In this document: positions 9,161-20,261 of the stretch, one piece after another
Layout of the letters: every line of letters begins with the position of its first letter
Numbering within the stretch: position 1 is the first letter of the stretch
NCBI GenBank assembly: GCA_030272585.1
Contig: BSYQ01000003.1
Span: 7,378,001 to 7,442,000 of the forward strand
Direction of reading: 5' to 3'
Origin: Bryopsis sp. KO-2023
Lineage: Eukaryota; Chlorophyta; Ulvophyceae; Bryopsidales; Bryopsidaceae
DNA: 64,000 nt
Position numbers and translations under genes: made by a program
The notes under the pieces: generated by a model
The model's input: only the letters and a program-made list of their open reading frames with translations
Database searches by the model: none
What the model was told of the DNA's origin: nothing

Positions 9161-9633
9161 TGTAGTGAATCCGCCTGCAGACCGCTATTGTGGGCTGCTG
9201 GCTGTGAACTGCAAGCCTGAAACGGCTTGGAGGGAAAGAATAGACGACTTGGAAGCGAGACAAAGGGAGTTCAATCCCAAAGTAAGGTTACAAGAACGTT
9301 CAAACCCCAAGAACTTATAGAATACCCTAGCAGCCTTGATCCTAACTGATCATAGGCTGTAACATCAGTCTGCATCACTGCTGCAAGGCATCAGACCTTG
9401 CAGTCCTTTCAATCAGAGCCCAGCTCAGCCCCACGGCCATTTCTGTGGTGCTGAGCGACCTTCTAGAACATTCTAGCTGCCAGCTCAGTAGTCCACGTAC
9501 TACTTCACTGCCAGCACACCCTGACTGACTGTATGCTGCCTCAGGGCAGCCAGCCTCCTACTTAAAGTACTGCAGGACTGTCAGCAAGCCTGCTGACGTA
9601 CTGCAGGGCTGTCAGAAACCCTGATTCGTTACA
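9161..9633 (-). repeat. 5' LTR of the chromovirus
   Basis: 473-bp copy apparently identical to 1205-1677. It should hold the promoter for minus-strand transcription through the element; a TACTTTAAG run on the minus strand is a possible TATA-like box. It is followed outward by the right copy of the CCAAC duplication at 9634-9638. Confidence 0.95.
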
Positions 9634-10278
9634 CCAACAGGCTGCTCGATGTGAGCATTGGATTGACAGATCCTCCACACCTGAATTTTCTACATATTCA
9701 AATACACATTTGTTAAAATTTTATTGAGAACTGGCATCACAGAACAAGCACAACAAATTTTTAATTCCTAAAACCATTCAATACCATTAATTTCAATTGA
9801 AGTTGTATATGGGAGCTGAGGTTACCTTGAGAAATCTGACTTTACAGTTGCTCCTCGCATTTTTGTCGCTCCTTAGCTGGCCGCCAGGCCATTTCAGTAT
9901 GGACGCGTGCACGTTCCCAGAAGTCAGTTTGTGCCTTCCAGGTCCAGAGGGGGGAACCTTCAGCTTAAATCCATAGTCACTGAAACAATGAAACAAGGCA
10001 CAAACGAATAAATTGCGCGAAAATAAAACTTACTCCTTCCGCGACACTCTTAGTTCCGTTGGATTTTTCCTCACGTGAGACAGTGCATGTTCAAGAATGC
10101 TGCCTTCTCCTCCCCGAGTTTTTCCCAGCGGGTGCGCCATAGTGAAGGGTCGATTTCTGTATCGAAATAATTCTGCAGGACACCTGATACTCAAACGAAC
10201 GGGCAAGGGAAAATGACGCCCAGCACAATCAGTGACGAAGAAAACGCAGAAGACAAGAGTCGTCACCGAGACAAACAT
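9634..10278 (-). pseudogene. Secretory pseudokinase-like gene, 5' part
   Basis: First half of the gene whose 3' half lies at 101-1199. Exon 1 (10278-10034) starts at ATG with a hydrophobic leader (MFVSVTTLVFCVFFVTDCAG), read as a signal peptide. Exon 2 (9979-9826) and the start of exon 3 (9680-9634) follow, all with GTAAG/GTAAC donors and CAG acceptors and matching phase. Exon 3 runs into the chromovirus. With one copy of the target duplication removed, the exon continues at 1199 in frame as VGFGMEKGKFQVEF. Residues about 85-150 may correspond to the kinase N-lobe (CKVRFLK could be a remnant of the beta-3 strand), but this part is too divergent for certainty. The leader implies entry to the secretory pathway. 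Confidence 0.6.
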
Positions 10279-10827
10279 CGGAGTTTCATCGCAAGGACAG
10301 AGCTACTGAAACAAACGTGTTACCGGTAGTATGCTACTCCGATCAAGAACAGTTCGTGCCATATTTCAAAAACAACAGAGAGAGGTTCGATGTTCCAGGG
10401 GAAAGAGTCACAGAATAAGACATACAAACCTTAACGACAGTCCAAGTTATACTTCCCAGCGATCTCCAAACGCTGGAACACAAGAATCAACATACACTCA
10501 CCCGTTCGCCTAGTCTTCCTCGGTAGGAGGAACCTCGTGAACGGAAACAGTTCTCTTCCTCGCGTTCGCGCCACCTTCTTACTCTCCTGGCCAGCTAAAA
10601 ACCGAGCACGTCACGTTTGAAAAAAAAAAGTGTGATGAACTTGAAGGGAATCTACTCGGTACAGAACCCCTGTCATAAAGTACAACATGTCGACGTTCAT
10701 AAAATTATCCCAGCAAAGCGCCAAAATGACCAGTTGCATAGGTGTGTTTCCGCCAACCAATCCCATCCCGGTTTGAAGAGGTTTTCCAGTTTGGTTGGTG
10801 TGGCGAGAGAAAAAACTGACGCTGTGT
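10279..10827. promoter_or_regulatory. Divergent intergenic region
   Basis: About 550 bases between the start of the minus-strand pseudokinase-like gene and the presumed start of the plus-strand DUF3119 gene. No convincing coding sequence; short ORFs here lack splice or family support. It probably holds both promoters. No TATA box or other element could be assigned. Confidence 0.4.
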
Positions 10828-12638
10828 ATGCGCGCGTGTGTGTTTCCCCAAGGCCACTCGTTCCACGTGCTGAGCAATGGCAGAATTGGTCCCCCAACGG
10901 CCCTCAGTCCCTTGCCACGATTGCAGGGTGGGCCCATGAGGAGATCGCCCCCGATTGCCAGGGTCTGTTGCTGTTGTTAAAGATACCGAATTCTGCTAAT
11001 CACCAGTAAATCTGATTCAATATTTGCATTTTATACTTTCAACTGCAATTTTCTCACTCACTTCTAAAGTTTTCATAGGAAAAAATGATATCCCCAGGGA
11101 TTGTAGGCCTGATGATGCTCCTGCCTACCCTCCTACACAATATCAATCCAAAAGTTCAAACAACAATTCTGTGAGATTGATGCCAAATCATGAACCATTT
11201 TTCAACAGGTTGTGAAAAGGAATGCTGCCGCAAAGGATACAGTGATTCCTGCCCCTGCGTTTGGTGTGCAGCTGGGGTTGTTGGGATTGGCTGGAACGTC
11301 GGCCTATTTTGACAACTACATTTTGGCTGGACTGCTTGGTATTCTGGGGACCTTCTTAATCTTCCAAACCACTCGGCTCAAGTTTTGCTTTCGTCCGGAT
11401 GGATTGGTAAGACGAGACGGTGGGGGGAATTGAACATTGCTACAATGTACGGTTACATTGTAATCAAAACTGGAGGGAGGGTGACTCTGTTTTCCTGGAA
11501 CTTGAAGTGGCCAGAATCAATTGTAGCTCCTCTTGTTATGGGAGGATGAAGTTGTTTGTGGGAAAGATGCCCTGGGAATTTTTTCCCCTGTTTTTTAATA
11601 TGGCTACTGGCAGTAGGCAATGGCTCGTGTCACTCGTAAAACCCATTGCACAGCATACAAATTGTGTTTGGCTTTTTTTTTCTCTGGGTGTGTCCCAGAA
11701 TAGATTGAGTTCCTTCCCATGTCCATTACTGCTGGGAGCAGTAGTCTGAGTTTGGATCATTGAAAGTGAGGTGAATTTTTTTTCTAGATGTGGGCCACTT
11801 TTGTTGAAACCTTGTTCAGGGCAATTAACAAAGCTCACGACAGAGTGTTGATTTCTTCGTACTTTTGTATAAGAGTTTTTGGTGTGGTCGCAGGAAGTTG
11901 TGCTTGGAGAGAGTGATGATGTTGCAGGAAATGCATTTGTGGGTGGGGACAGTGCTTGGAAGTACGATACGTTCACCAACTGGGAATTTTGGTGGCCTGG
12001 ATTTCCAGTACTGGTATACTTCAAGGTAATCCATCTCCAGCTTATCTGAAGACTTCAACACTCTCTTTGTGTTGACCTACTCCAAGCATAGACAGCGTCG
12101 AAGGAGAACAAATCGTTTCTGTCTATACTGTTTTTGTTCCGTCCCTCGTTCCTTTAGAGATACAAGAAGAAAGATGATTATCACCCTACTAACAACCAAA
12201 TTCTACAATGGAACCTCTTTTTGACCCTCCTGTAAGAAATGTAGAAACAGGAGGGTCCCAACATGTGGTCTTCAAACCTGCTTTATTTTATTGTGGAGTG
12301 ATCCAGGTGAATTGTGAACAGCTACATGCATATTTTGGATGCTGCCCTAGCTATCCTAACTAAGAACAATTGATACTAGGTGTTGCGAGTTTGAATTCTG
12401 TGTCGCAACACAAAGAACCTTATGAGGGATACAGGTGGTGTGTGTTATTGTTCGCAAAGGGGTGGGCGAAGTCCTGTTTTTGAAAATGGTGTTTTTCAGG
12501 TCTGTGTGTTTCTTACAGGAAACTCAAACGAAGCCAGAGGGGCAAATTCACTTCTTCCCAATTATTTTCAATGGGAAAGAATTGTATGATGTTATGGTGG
12601 AACGTTGTGGAACAACGCAAAACAGCGGACCGAAGTGA
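10828..12638 (+). CDS. DUF3119 family protein, probably plastid-targeted
   Basis: Five exons proposed: 10828-10927, 11079-11170, 11209-11406, 11894-12025 and 12519-12638, joining in phase to 213 aa. Exons 3-5 are strong. They contain PAPAFGVQLGLLGLAGTSAYFDNY with two likely membrane-associated hydrophobic segments, then LKFCFRPDGL, the very characteristic WKYDTFTNWEFWWPGFPVLVYFKE, and a C-terminal GQIHFFPIIFNGKELYDVMVERC. This matches my recollection of the small DUF3119 family shared by cyanobacteria, algae and plants, whose biochemical role is not known to me. Exons 1-2 would supply a transit peptide. The exon 1 start and its G|GTGGGC donor are the weakest part, chosen because they keep phase. 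Intron 4 holds a perfect 11-bp hairpin (12223-12257). Confidence 0.75.
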
Positions 12639-13149
12639 TTGATTTTGTTTTAAGAGGCACATTTTTGTAAATTATGTTTTTTTTCCTCAACTGCACCCGT
12701 TATTTTTGGATCCCATCCTGGGGATTTTCATGCATGTCTTTGCAATTACACGAGCTTGTTGCATGGTTTTCTGTTGTTCTGTTACTGTTTCTACAAGTTT
12801 GCCCAAGAGGTGAATTCCTACAAGCAGATGCTGCTGTCCTGAACTACTGTCACTCAAGCACTTTTTGATTCGGTGAAATGTCTGGATAGAATATCTCGGC
12901 CCATATCTCCATTTGGAGATAGGTGTATAGGTGTTTACTAGGTGTATTCTAGGAAACTCAAACACATACAATCGCAACAACTCCACCATCTTCCACCACA
13001 ACGAAACCCTGGCACTCAAAAAAGAAGGGCATTCTCAGGTTGGAAAGAGTAAAGGATCGATCAAAGTCTGTGGAGGTAACCTGTTGTTCGATACGGTTCT
13101 GAGTGTTCCACAAAACAGACAGAAAATGCAATGGACTTTGATTATGGTC
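12639..13149. other. Intergenic, no gene seen
   Basis: 3' flank of the DUF3119 gene. ORFs on either strand are short and have no recognisable motif or consistent splice partners. It ends at the 10-bp duplication that flanks the Mutator-like element. Confidence 0.5.
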
Positions 13150-13622
13150 AGAGATAGGACTTGGGCCAAATTTTTGGTCCGACTCCGGTCCGGTCCGGTT
13201 ACGGTCGGGTTACGGTCACCGTACTACGGCCGTAACTCCGTACCGTAACCGGAGTAATATGTTGTTTTTACGGTACGGAACAGGTACGGTATAACTACGG
13301 TAGGCCCTAAATCACCGTGAAGTAGCGTGGTTCAGTGCTAAAGCGTTAGGCTGCAGTCAGTAGGGTCGCGGGTTCGAATCCCCCTGGGTTCCTTTGGAAT
13401 CGCGGGACCCTGCGGGGGTCACTTTCTACGGTTTACGGTTGTTACGGCCGTTACGGTCGTTACGGTCCGGTACGGAGCGGTACGGAGTGGTACGGTGCTA
13501 CGGTTACGGCCGTAAAAGTACGATTTTCTGACGAAAATTGTACTCCGGTTACGGTCCGGTTACGGTGGTTACGGTCCGGTTACGGTGACCGTAACCGTAA
13601 AGTCCTATCTCTGATTATGGTC
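13140..13622. mobile_element. Mutator-like MITE with 10-bp target duplication
   Basis: The element proper is 13150-13612 (463 bp). Its ends are a perfect 13-bp inverted repeat, AGAGATAGGACTT at 13150-13162 and its complement at 13600-13612. These grade into longer imperfect inverted copies rich in GGTTACGGTC and CACCGTA words. GATTATGGTC occurs directly outside both ends (13140-13149 and 13613-13622). A 9-10 bp duplication is typical of Mutator-like transposases. There is no transposase ORF, so it is non-autonomous. Dozens of overlapping TTACGGT/ACCGTAA words give the ends strong fold-back potential. The core carries a tRNA-like B-box segment. Confidence 0.85.
13320..13395 (+). other. tRNA-like segment inside the MITE (A- and B-box)
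   Basis: TAGCGTGGTTCAGTGCTAAAGC resembles an internal A box and GGTTCGAATCC is a perfect B box at the right spacing. The flanks do not form an acceptor stem, and the anticodon arm does not pair convincingly. It is therefore not a functional tRNA but a tRNA-derived sequence, possibly a SINE head captured by, or recruited into, the element. It could still drive RNA polymerase III transcription. Confidence 0.55.
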
Positions 13623-14415
13623 CCATGATCGATATATGTATTTCCTCTGTCAGGGCCATGCAGTTCGTGATGAAATTCTTTTTTAGGCTTCGATGAGTAA
13701 TCAGACACACATAACATCTTTTAGCCATCGTCAGACTTCAATTTGCAAACAATTCCTTCATTAAAAAAAAGAGAAAAAAAAAACCTACAGAATAAACAAA
13801 CCCCATCCAACCTTCAAAACCAGTCCCTACATCCCCCTTCATCATGTAGCAGCCAAGTCAATCTCCCCCCCCTCTTTTCTGAATTATAATTCCCACATTA
13901 TAGACAAGAAACTACTTCAATTTCAAAATACCAGACCTAAGTACAGTCACAGTCACATATACATTCAAATCGACATTGTGCACAAAACTCCAGCCATTGC
14001 TTTCTATTGCAATGCATGCTCCATTCAAAATAAAAGAAAAAAAACACCAAAAATGGAGCAAGCACACATTTCAGGAAACATTTTTGCCCAATTTCGTTTG
14101 TTCCAAAAAAACAACATTGAACAATAGTCATTACAGCAAAGGCACACCAGGGTGGATAACGTGAAAAAAAGAAAACAAAATGAAAAAAAATATAACATAA
14201 AAAAACACATAAAAGATCTATGCATAGCAAAAATCACTCCACTTCCCTTTTACATCCCTTTTTTTTTTGTTGATTCTTTTTCTTCCTTTTCTTTTTTTTT
14301 TCCTTCTCCCTTCCCTCTTTGTTTCTTTTTCTTACTTTTCTTTTTTTTTTGATTCCATTTTCTTTTTTTGCAACTTCTTTCAAAATCTCTCCTCCAGTCA
14401 TTTAAAAAAATGACC
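13623..14415. other. A/T-rich 3' flank, low-complexity tracts
   Basis: Downstream of the NC2-alpha gene (minus) and right of the MITE. Contains A-rich runs to about 14220 and T/C-rich runs at 14260-14400. ORFs here translate to homopolymer-like sequence and are not considered genes. It probably includes the 3' untranslated region of the NC2-alpha gene. Confidence 0.5.
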
Positions 14416-16009
14416 TCAAATGTCTTCATCCTCAGCATCATAATCGTCCTCCTCAGCCACCACTTGTTGAACTCCAGGATATCCCCCCATTCCTAAAAGA
14501 CCAGCCGAAGTCAGTGCACCTCCAAATCCCATACTCAAATTTCCAGCAAGCTCAGGTGGGGGCGATGTGAATGGCGATGCTACTGCTGGCCGAATCGTTT
14601 CGCATGCACCCTCTAACGATCCCAACGGTTGGGGAGGTAAGACGCTTGACCCAAGGACAGCACTTGGCGATTTCCTTTCATCAATTTCCATTGGGGATGG
14701 TAGCGACGGTTGAGCCAACGGGCTGCGAACCGATGGATTGGAAGTCAGAGATGCATGCCGCTCGATCACATCTTGTGAAGGGCCTTCTGACAATGTGGGG
14801 GGGAGCGAGCTGACTCGTCTTCGTTTCGGGGAAGGAGCGATGGTTTGAGTGTCCATGGATTGATCGGGGGTAGCTTGTTTTGCTTCCGTATCCAAGCTTT
14901 TTCGGCGGCCTCGACCGCGGCCTCGTCCACGGCCTCGACCTCTCCCCCTACTGCTGCTTGGCAAGGGGGCACCCCCCTCACCGAGAGATCTGCCAGGATA
15001 AGAAAACCAACAGAATCCGCTCAGAGTTTGTCCAGAGTGTTCTTAAAAAACAGTTCAGACAGGGTGTCATGTCATCTCTTCATGCTATTGTTGAATTCAA
15101 TCGAACGAGTTCATACTGGGGATTAAATTTTAGATACTTTAAGAATCTTGGATTTCAACCCAAGATTGGGTGATTGTTTATTTAAAGTGCATGATGAATT
15201 GTAAGGAATGCAATTCCTATGATGGGTTCGAACCTGGATCGCTTCGTTCGGCTTCCTTGTTGACTTTCTTCGCACCCTAAATCCGGAGCGGTGCTGACTA
15301 TGTCTTTGAGAAAATCCATCATCTCATCTGACAAGACATATGCTTTCCTGCTCAAACAAAAGAACCCCTGTTTAGATTCTTATCATTACCACCCTCCTAA
15401 TACCAATACAGGAGGGGCATCATTCAGACATAAGCCGTCTAAAAACTTCTCAGGGACAATACATTTCCAAACATAAAGGCACTCTATCAGAAAACAAGAG
15501 GGAAAAAAAACAAGCCACTTCAAAAGTGTGGACATATTTTCTTGCAACTGTTTTTGCAACTGGACAAGGAACGAAGTGAATTTGAAGGGACCAGAATGGT
15601 GGTGGAAAAGAGACTCGACTTACAGGTGCCCAGTGGTCACCGTTTTCGCCTGACGCACTTTCGCGTACTCAGCTATGTTGCTGCACAAGCGCTTCAGAAA
15701 CAACTCTAGAGCCCTTCCTGCAAAAACCACGTGGGCAAAAAAAAAGAAACACACACAAAACCCTCTCAGTTCCGACTTTCATTTTCCCACTTCGTCGCGA
15801 AACCAACTCCACAACGAACGACAGGATTGGAGACGAAGCGCAGCAACAAAGTTCAGCAACAGCCGACGGTTGCTTGATTCTTTCCTGTTCGTCTAGGACG
15901 GTGTACCTATCAGGATTGGAGTGGCGGACGCTATCCTGCCCACGTCCTCATCCTTCTGCATAAGGCGCTTTATTCTGGCTGCCAGTGGGTGGTTCTTTCT
16001 TCCCGTCAT
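14416..16009 (-). CDS. DRAP1: NC2-alpha / DR1-associated corepressor (DRAP1)
   Basis: Four exons, 16009-15907, 15717-15624, 15347-15276 and 14989-14416, join in phase to 280 aa. The N-terminal 90 residues are an H2A-like histone fold as in NC2-alpha. They read PLAARIKRLMQKDEDVGRIA, then RALELFLKRLC, then QAKTVTTGHLKAYV, then DEMMDFLKDIVSTAPDLG. Known role of the family: heterodimerises with NC2-beta/DR1, binds TBP on promoters and blocks TFIIA/TFIIB entry. The C-terminal exon adds a run of about nine Arg-Gly dipeptides, a Ser/Pro-rich region with a basic PKRRR motif (likely nuclear signal), and an acidic tail EEDDYDAEDED. The RG run is longer than I know from plant or animal homologues. The start codon fits the conserved N-terminus. 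Confidence 0.92.
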
Positions 16010-16996
16010 TGTTGTGCGACAACCTCTAGTGAAGACGAGGCTTCGTGGTATATATACGAAAATAGCACAACGAAATCAACGTTTTCAGTTGGGAACGGTT
16101 GCCGATAGAACTGTATTGTATAGAAACTCCTGCACCGGTATCGACAACTCCCCGTCGACTTAACCGAATTCAGGCGAAAGTAGGGACCACACTCTCACTC
16201 GGAAAGCGCCCTGCCAGAATCCTAACCAACCGAAAAAAAAAAACGACGCGACGGTGCACGGGAACGAACCTGCGTTCGAGTGTCTATAATCCGTTCCCGT
16301 CGTACGCTTCTTCCCGTTGGATTTTGTCATCATTATTTCCCTTTAAGAAATCCTGCTCGGAGAAAATTATCAGAGACTGACATGCATGTCATACGAAAAT
16401 CATGTGATCTTCGATTATTGCTTGATTGTGGTTTGCCTCCAGTTATTATGGGGGGTGATGACCTCTTTTTGCCTTATTGTAATTATTGGTTGTTGGTTGG
16501 CCTCCAGTTGTTTTTTGCAACAATATTTGATGCTCTCCCAATCAATTGTGCACAGTCCAGAAATTCACCAAGATACAATCTGTCCCAAGACTACAGATTT
16601 CTTCCCTCCCACTTTCAATATTCTTTTTGATCAAGCTGATCCAATCAGGAAACAAGAGTTAAGTTTGATCGCACTCAATCCAATTCTTCTGCGACTGTTC
16701 TGGATATCCTAGGCCGCATTCTTGGCCCCCCCACACCAGCATTACTAAGCTTTGTTGCTCTTGTCTTTTCCTTCTCATCTGTAGTTGACAATCCGGACAC
16801 CACCCCTACAAGAAAATAGCCCATCAAGCCCTGAAAGTTATGTCAATGAAAAAGTGTGCTGGGCAGATAAAGATTAGGGTATGTATGTTTTTCCAACTGT
16901 TTATGAGAGGTGGAAACTTGGAACAGCAAATTGTAATGTTCTCTTTTCGATGGGAATCCATCAAACACAGTTTGGGAAATCACCACTGGATGGTGG
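16010..16996. other. Intergenic between NC2-alpha and PIH1 genes
   Basis: Both neighbours are on the minus strand, so this holds the 3' flank of the PIH1 gene and the promoter of the NC2-alpha gene. A few plus-strand ORFs of 60-120 codons exist, but none shows motifs, codon structure or splice partners that support a gene. Confidence 0.5.
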
Positions 16997-19876
16997 TCAA
17001 CTGGACTTCGTGCATGTACCTGAGATTGCTGCCTTTGCTTTGTCTGATCCAGATGTGGAGGATTTTACCAATTGACCACTGGAAGAAGCTTCACCGTCAG
17101 ATTTTCCAGAAATGGTACCTTTTGGGGCTGTATTCTCATCTTGATGAGTTCCATCTTTCCCCCCATTCTCTGAAGTTTCACATTCAGCCTGAGACTCTTC
17201 AGCTCTTAGTGGAGTATCCTCTCGTCCATGCAATTCCATCCATTTCTTCTGGTTTTCAGTTAGTTCCTGCCTTCCCGAAATGCCCTCCACAACTGACTTG
17301 CTGCACACATCACCATCTCCTAATCCTTTTTCTGAGGTGATCGTTGTTTCATTGGGCAAATCAGGGCCATCGCACATTTCCCCATCAGTTCTGCACTCTG
17401 AATCTTGCGCATGAGGGTCTCCATCAGAAACACATTCGCTGATGGAAGGTGAAATTTGTTGTGATTTCGATACAGGCTCATCATTTTCTTCAGCATCTTG
17501 GACTGGGGATGGTGCACAAGGAACAGGGTCCACCTGCTCTGATCTGGTAGGATTCAGTGTTGCTGTGGAGGTAGGAGTGATTTCTGGGTGGCCATTCCTG
17601 GATTCGAGGCTGGGTGGGTGGACTGCTATTTGTGGCGGTGAGGGTGGGACAGTGGGAAGATCAACGCTCAGGGTTTTTGATGCTTTGATGAATTTTGCTC
17701 TGCCTTTGCCTGAGTCGACAGGGTAGGGGAGGCACAGCTCCAGCCGATATTTTCCTGGCACCACCAGAGATACACCCAGCTCCGTAACATCCAGTTCCGC
17801 TTCCGAAACGGAATTGATCCCTGGGAGGGAAATTCTCAAACTGAGCGTCTGAGCCAAGCAAAAATAGTCCTCATGTTAGTATTCATCAGTTTTTTCATGA
17901 AAAAAATTATTAGATTTTTAGGATTCCATGTATGCGTATGGTTTCAAGCATTTTCAGAGTGGTGATCAGTCATGGGATTCACCTTTGGATACGATAAGGG
18001 TTTTTGGATTCCTCGGCCCACATCTTCCCAGGCATCAGCCAAATCTATGCAGCCGGACTCAACTAGCTTGTATTCTGGTGTTTCCTCCCCAGATGGATGA
18101 GTAAAGCCTGGATCCTTGGGATTCTGCACAATCAAAAATTGTCAAAAAATAAAAAACCACTGATCCAAAAGTTTCCTTAACCATAGTAATTTGAATCCGA
18201 TGTGTGAAGTGGTACCTTCGGAACTGGCTTCTTGGGTTCTGCTTCCTTGAATGCAAATTTGCTCGGAGCGTTTTGGGACTTAGCCTCTTTTTCCTGTTGG
18301 GCTGTGGCCAGTTCCTTGTCCAATTCATTGTTGGCTTGTGGCTGGAGCAAACCATTATCGACAGACCCACCATCTCCAGTTCGTATTCCCAACACACTGG
18401 GCCTGAAAATCAACGTTAACAATTTGGTCAAGACCGTCATTTAGTAAACTGTCCCTGAAAATCAATAATAATTCATGGGATTTTTTTTCCGATTATTGTT
18501 TCAGAAAGGATCTTTGCTTTTCCTCACAGTTCAAATCAAGTTGGTGACTGTCTTATTTTCCTTTTCTACTTGTGATAGAAAAACACATGCAGAGTAGGAT
18601 CAAGCGAGAAATGAAAGATAAGAGAAAAACTTGAATGAGTAGGGGAAAGAATCAAGAACCATACCACACCTGTCCGCTCCGTTGATTCCATGATATTTCA
18701 TTCTCGGACAGCTAAAGTTTCTGTCCAGCTTGATATTCTCTGTTTCCTCGAACTTATCGATTGCCTGGAATAATAATGCATACTCTTGATCGACTCCACA
18801 CAAATTTCATGTCAAATGTGCCTTTCACAACCATGTGTTTTTTGGCTTACCGTTTCAACGATCATGTGCTTGAAGCCTGCATTCTTTTCAGCCATCTGGA
18901 GGGTCATTGGGTGGACAACATAATCAACATTTCTACACTGTTGCCCCCTTTTGTCTTTTCCAGTTTTGGATCTACCTATCGTTGATGGAATGTCCCAATT
19001 CAGGCCACGCTGACCCTGGCTATTAACTGCTCTTTTGCTTTGAGCCACCTCAATCTGCAAAAACCCCCAGTTGCAACTTTTTTCACACAAGCACATCAAA
19101 TTACCGAAGATCTGTAAGGGATTCTCATGTTTTCTGTATTCGGAAATGAAGGAGCGACAGGACCTACAGGTGTGGGGTCGACAAGGACAGCTATTTTTAA
19201 TCGATTCCCATATTTTTTGTAGGTTTTCCAGCTGGTGGGAGGTACCTTATCAGAGGTGCAAATATTTATGAAGACCTTTTCCCCAGTTCTTTTGTCCTTG
19301 GTTTTCACAACACATCCTGGTTCCGGAACCAGCAGCTGAACTCCTTTGCCATAAACAGATTCTGATTTTCCCTGGTTTTCCAGTTGGCGAAGGTACAACT
19401 CTTGTTCCTCCTTTGCCTGACCACACCGAGATCACAGTGATTTGTGCAACTTCTTAGAGCGCACCATTCATGCAACCCTTGCAGTCAGATTATGTCTGTG
19501 AAACCTTGACAGAGCCTTGATCCTGGCGTTTCGTTTGTTCACCTGTGGGGTTGAAATCTCTGCCAAGTAATCATCAAAGAGCTCGACGAATTTGGGATCT
19601 TTGAATGCCTTGTCGAATTTCTTCACCTCCTGCGTGTTCCCATATTAAACTGGCTTGGATCAGAAATCCAACCGATCGAAAACACCGGCTCTGGATGTGG
19701 GGAACGAGAAGGAGAACGTCGGGAAGCCGTGATAGATATGTGTTCCAACATTTTGACGACCGTTGTTGTCGAGTCGTCAAGGGAACTCGTCGTATGTTGG
19801 TAGGAGTTTGCGTGCTTTGCCACACCTCGCTAGTAAGATTCAGGTCTTTCAGAGACTTGGAGATGTCGTCCTTCAT
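16997..19876 (-). CDS. PIH1-CS domain co-chaperone, kintoun/DNAAF2-like
   Basis: Eight exons: 19876-19826, 19629-19543, 19416-19246, 19054-18851, 18764-18670, 18402-18216, 18123-17983 and 17848-16997. They join in phase to 595 aa. The start has a good context (CCACCATGA). The PIH1 domain spans roughly residues 18-200: FKDPKFVELFDDYLAEIS, then PGCVVKTKDKRTGEKVFINIC, then GLNWDIPSTIG and NVDYVVHPMTLQMA. A CS-like C-terminal domain follows at about 312-385 (LSLRISLPGINSV, then KYRLELCLPYPVD and GRAKFIKASKTLSVDLP). The last 200 residues are Ser/Glu-rich and disordered. Family role: HSP90/R2TP adaptors that pre-assemble axonemal dynein arms in the cytoplasm. The architecture fits kintoun (PF13) better than PIH1D1, but orthology needs a tree. 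Confidence 0.85.
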
Positions 19877-20261
19877 GGTGGAGCCGAAACCGAGAGGATT
19901 ATCTTTCGATTAAGAGTTTCTTTGGCGGGAGAACGGTTGCCAAGGTGCTGTTTTCAGGACCGTATCTCATATCCTCCACACGAATGAAAATTGCATGCAT
20001 ACACTCGGGGGAAGCATTATACGGATAATCAACAAAACGATGCGATCTTTTGGGTTTTTGACACAGGCGCTCCGCCCCTTCCCTCTTTTCCAACACATAT
20101 TTAAAAATCGTCCACTCCCTGGACTGTCTTTGATCAGTGCGCTTTCCAACCAAGTCTGGGATACATTGAGTTCGCATCCCTACTGACGACTCATATTTGA
20201 AAGACGTCACTCCGCCCACATCTACAAAATATCCTCCATCGTATTTCCTTTCCCAGCAAAA
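19877..20261. promoter_or_regulatory. Bidirectional promoter region
   Basis: 385 bases separate the start codons of the minus-strand PIH1-CS gene and the plus-strand orphan gene. It must contain both promoters and 5' untranslated regions. No core element was confidently recognised. Confidence 0.45.

Larger units (their letters stand above)
1205..9633 (-). mobile_element. Full-length Ty3/gypsy chromovirus LTR retrotransposon
   Basis: An 8429-bp element lies in minus orientation with 473-bp LTRs (9161-9633 is the 5' LTR, 1205-1677 the 3' LTR). The LTRs begin TG and end CA and look identical by eye. A 5-bp duplication CCAAC flanks it. A primer-binding site lies one base inside the 5' LTR (9159-9148) and a purine tract next to the 3' LTR (1690-1678). 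In transcription order it encodes a leader ORF (8945-8349), gag (8566-7385), pol with a C-terminal chromodomain (7439-3252) and a third ORF (3204-2356). Gene order PR-RT-RH-IN plus the chromodomain define a chromovirus. Intact ORFs and identical LTRs imply a very recent insertion and possible activity. It disrupts the pseudokinase-like gene. Confidence 0.97.

Noticed and set aside
13320-13395. Functional tRNA gene
   Set aside because: The B box is perfect, but the acceptor stem and anticodon stem do not pair, and it lies inside a transposon.
14260-14400. ORFs in T/C-rich or A-rich tracts here and at 44240-44640 and 62420-63600
   Set aside because: Translations are Phe/Ser/Pro or Lys runs dictated by base composition, with no splice context.
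15220-15300. Possible tRNA around GGTTCGAACC at 15226
   Set aside because: The palindromic B-box-like word has no T-stem partners or acceptor stem on either strand; it lies in the last intron of the NC2-alpha gene, just next to the exon at 15276-15347.
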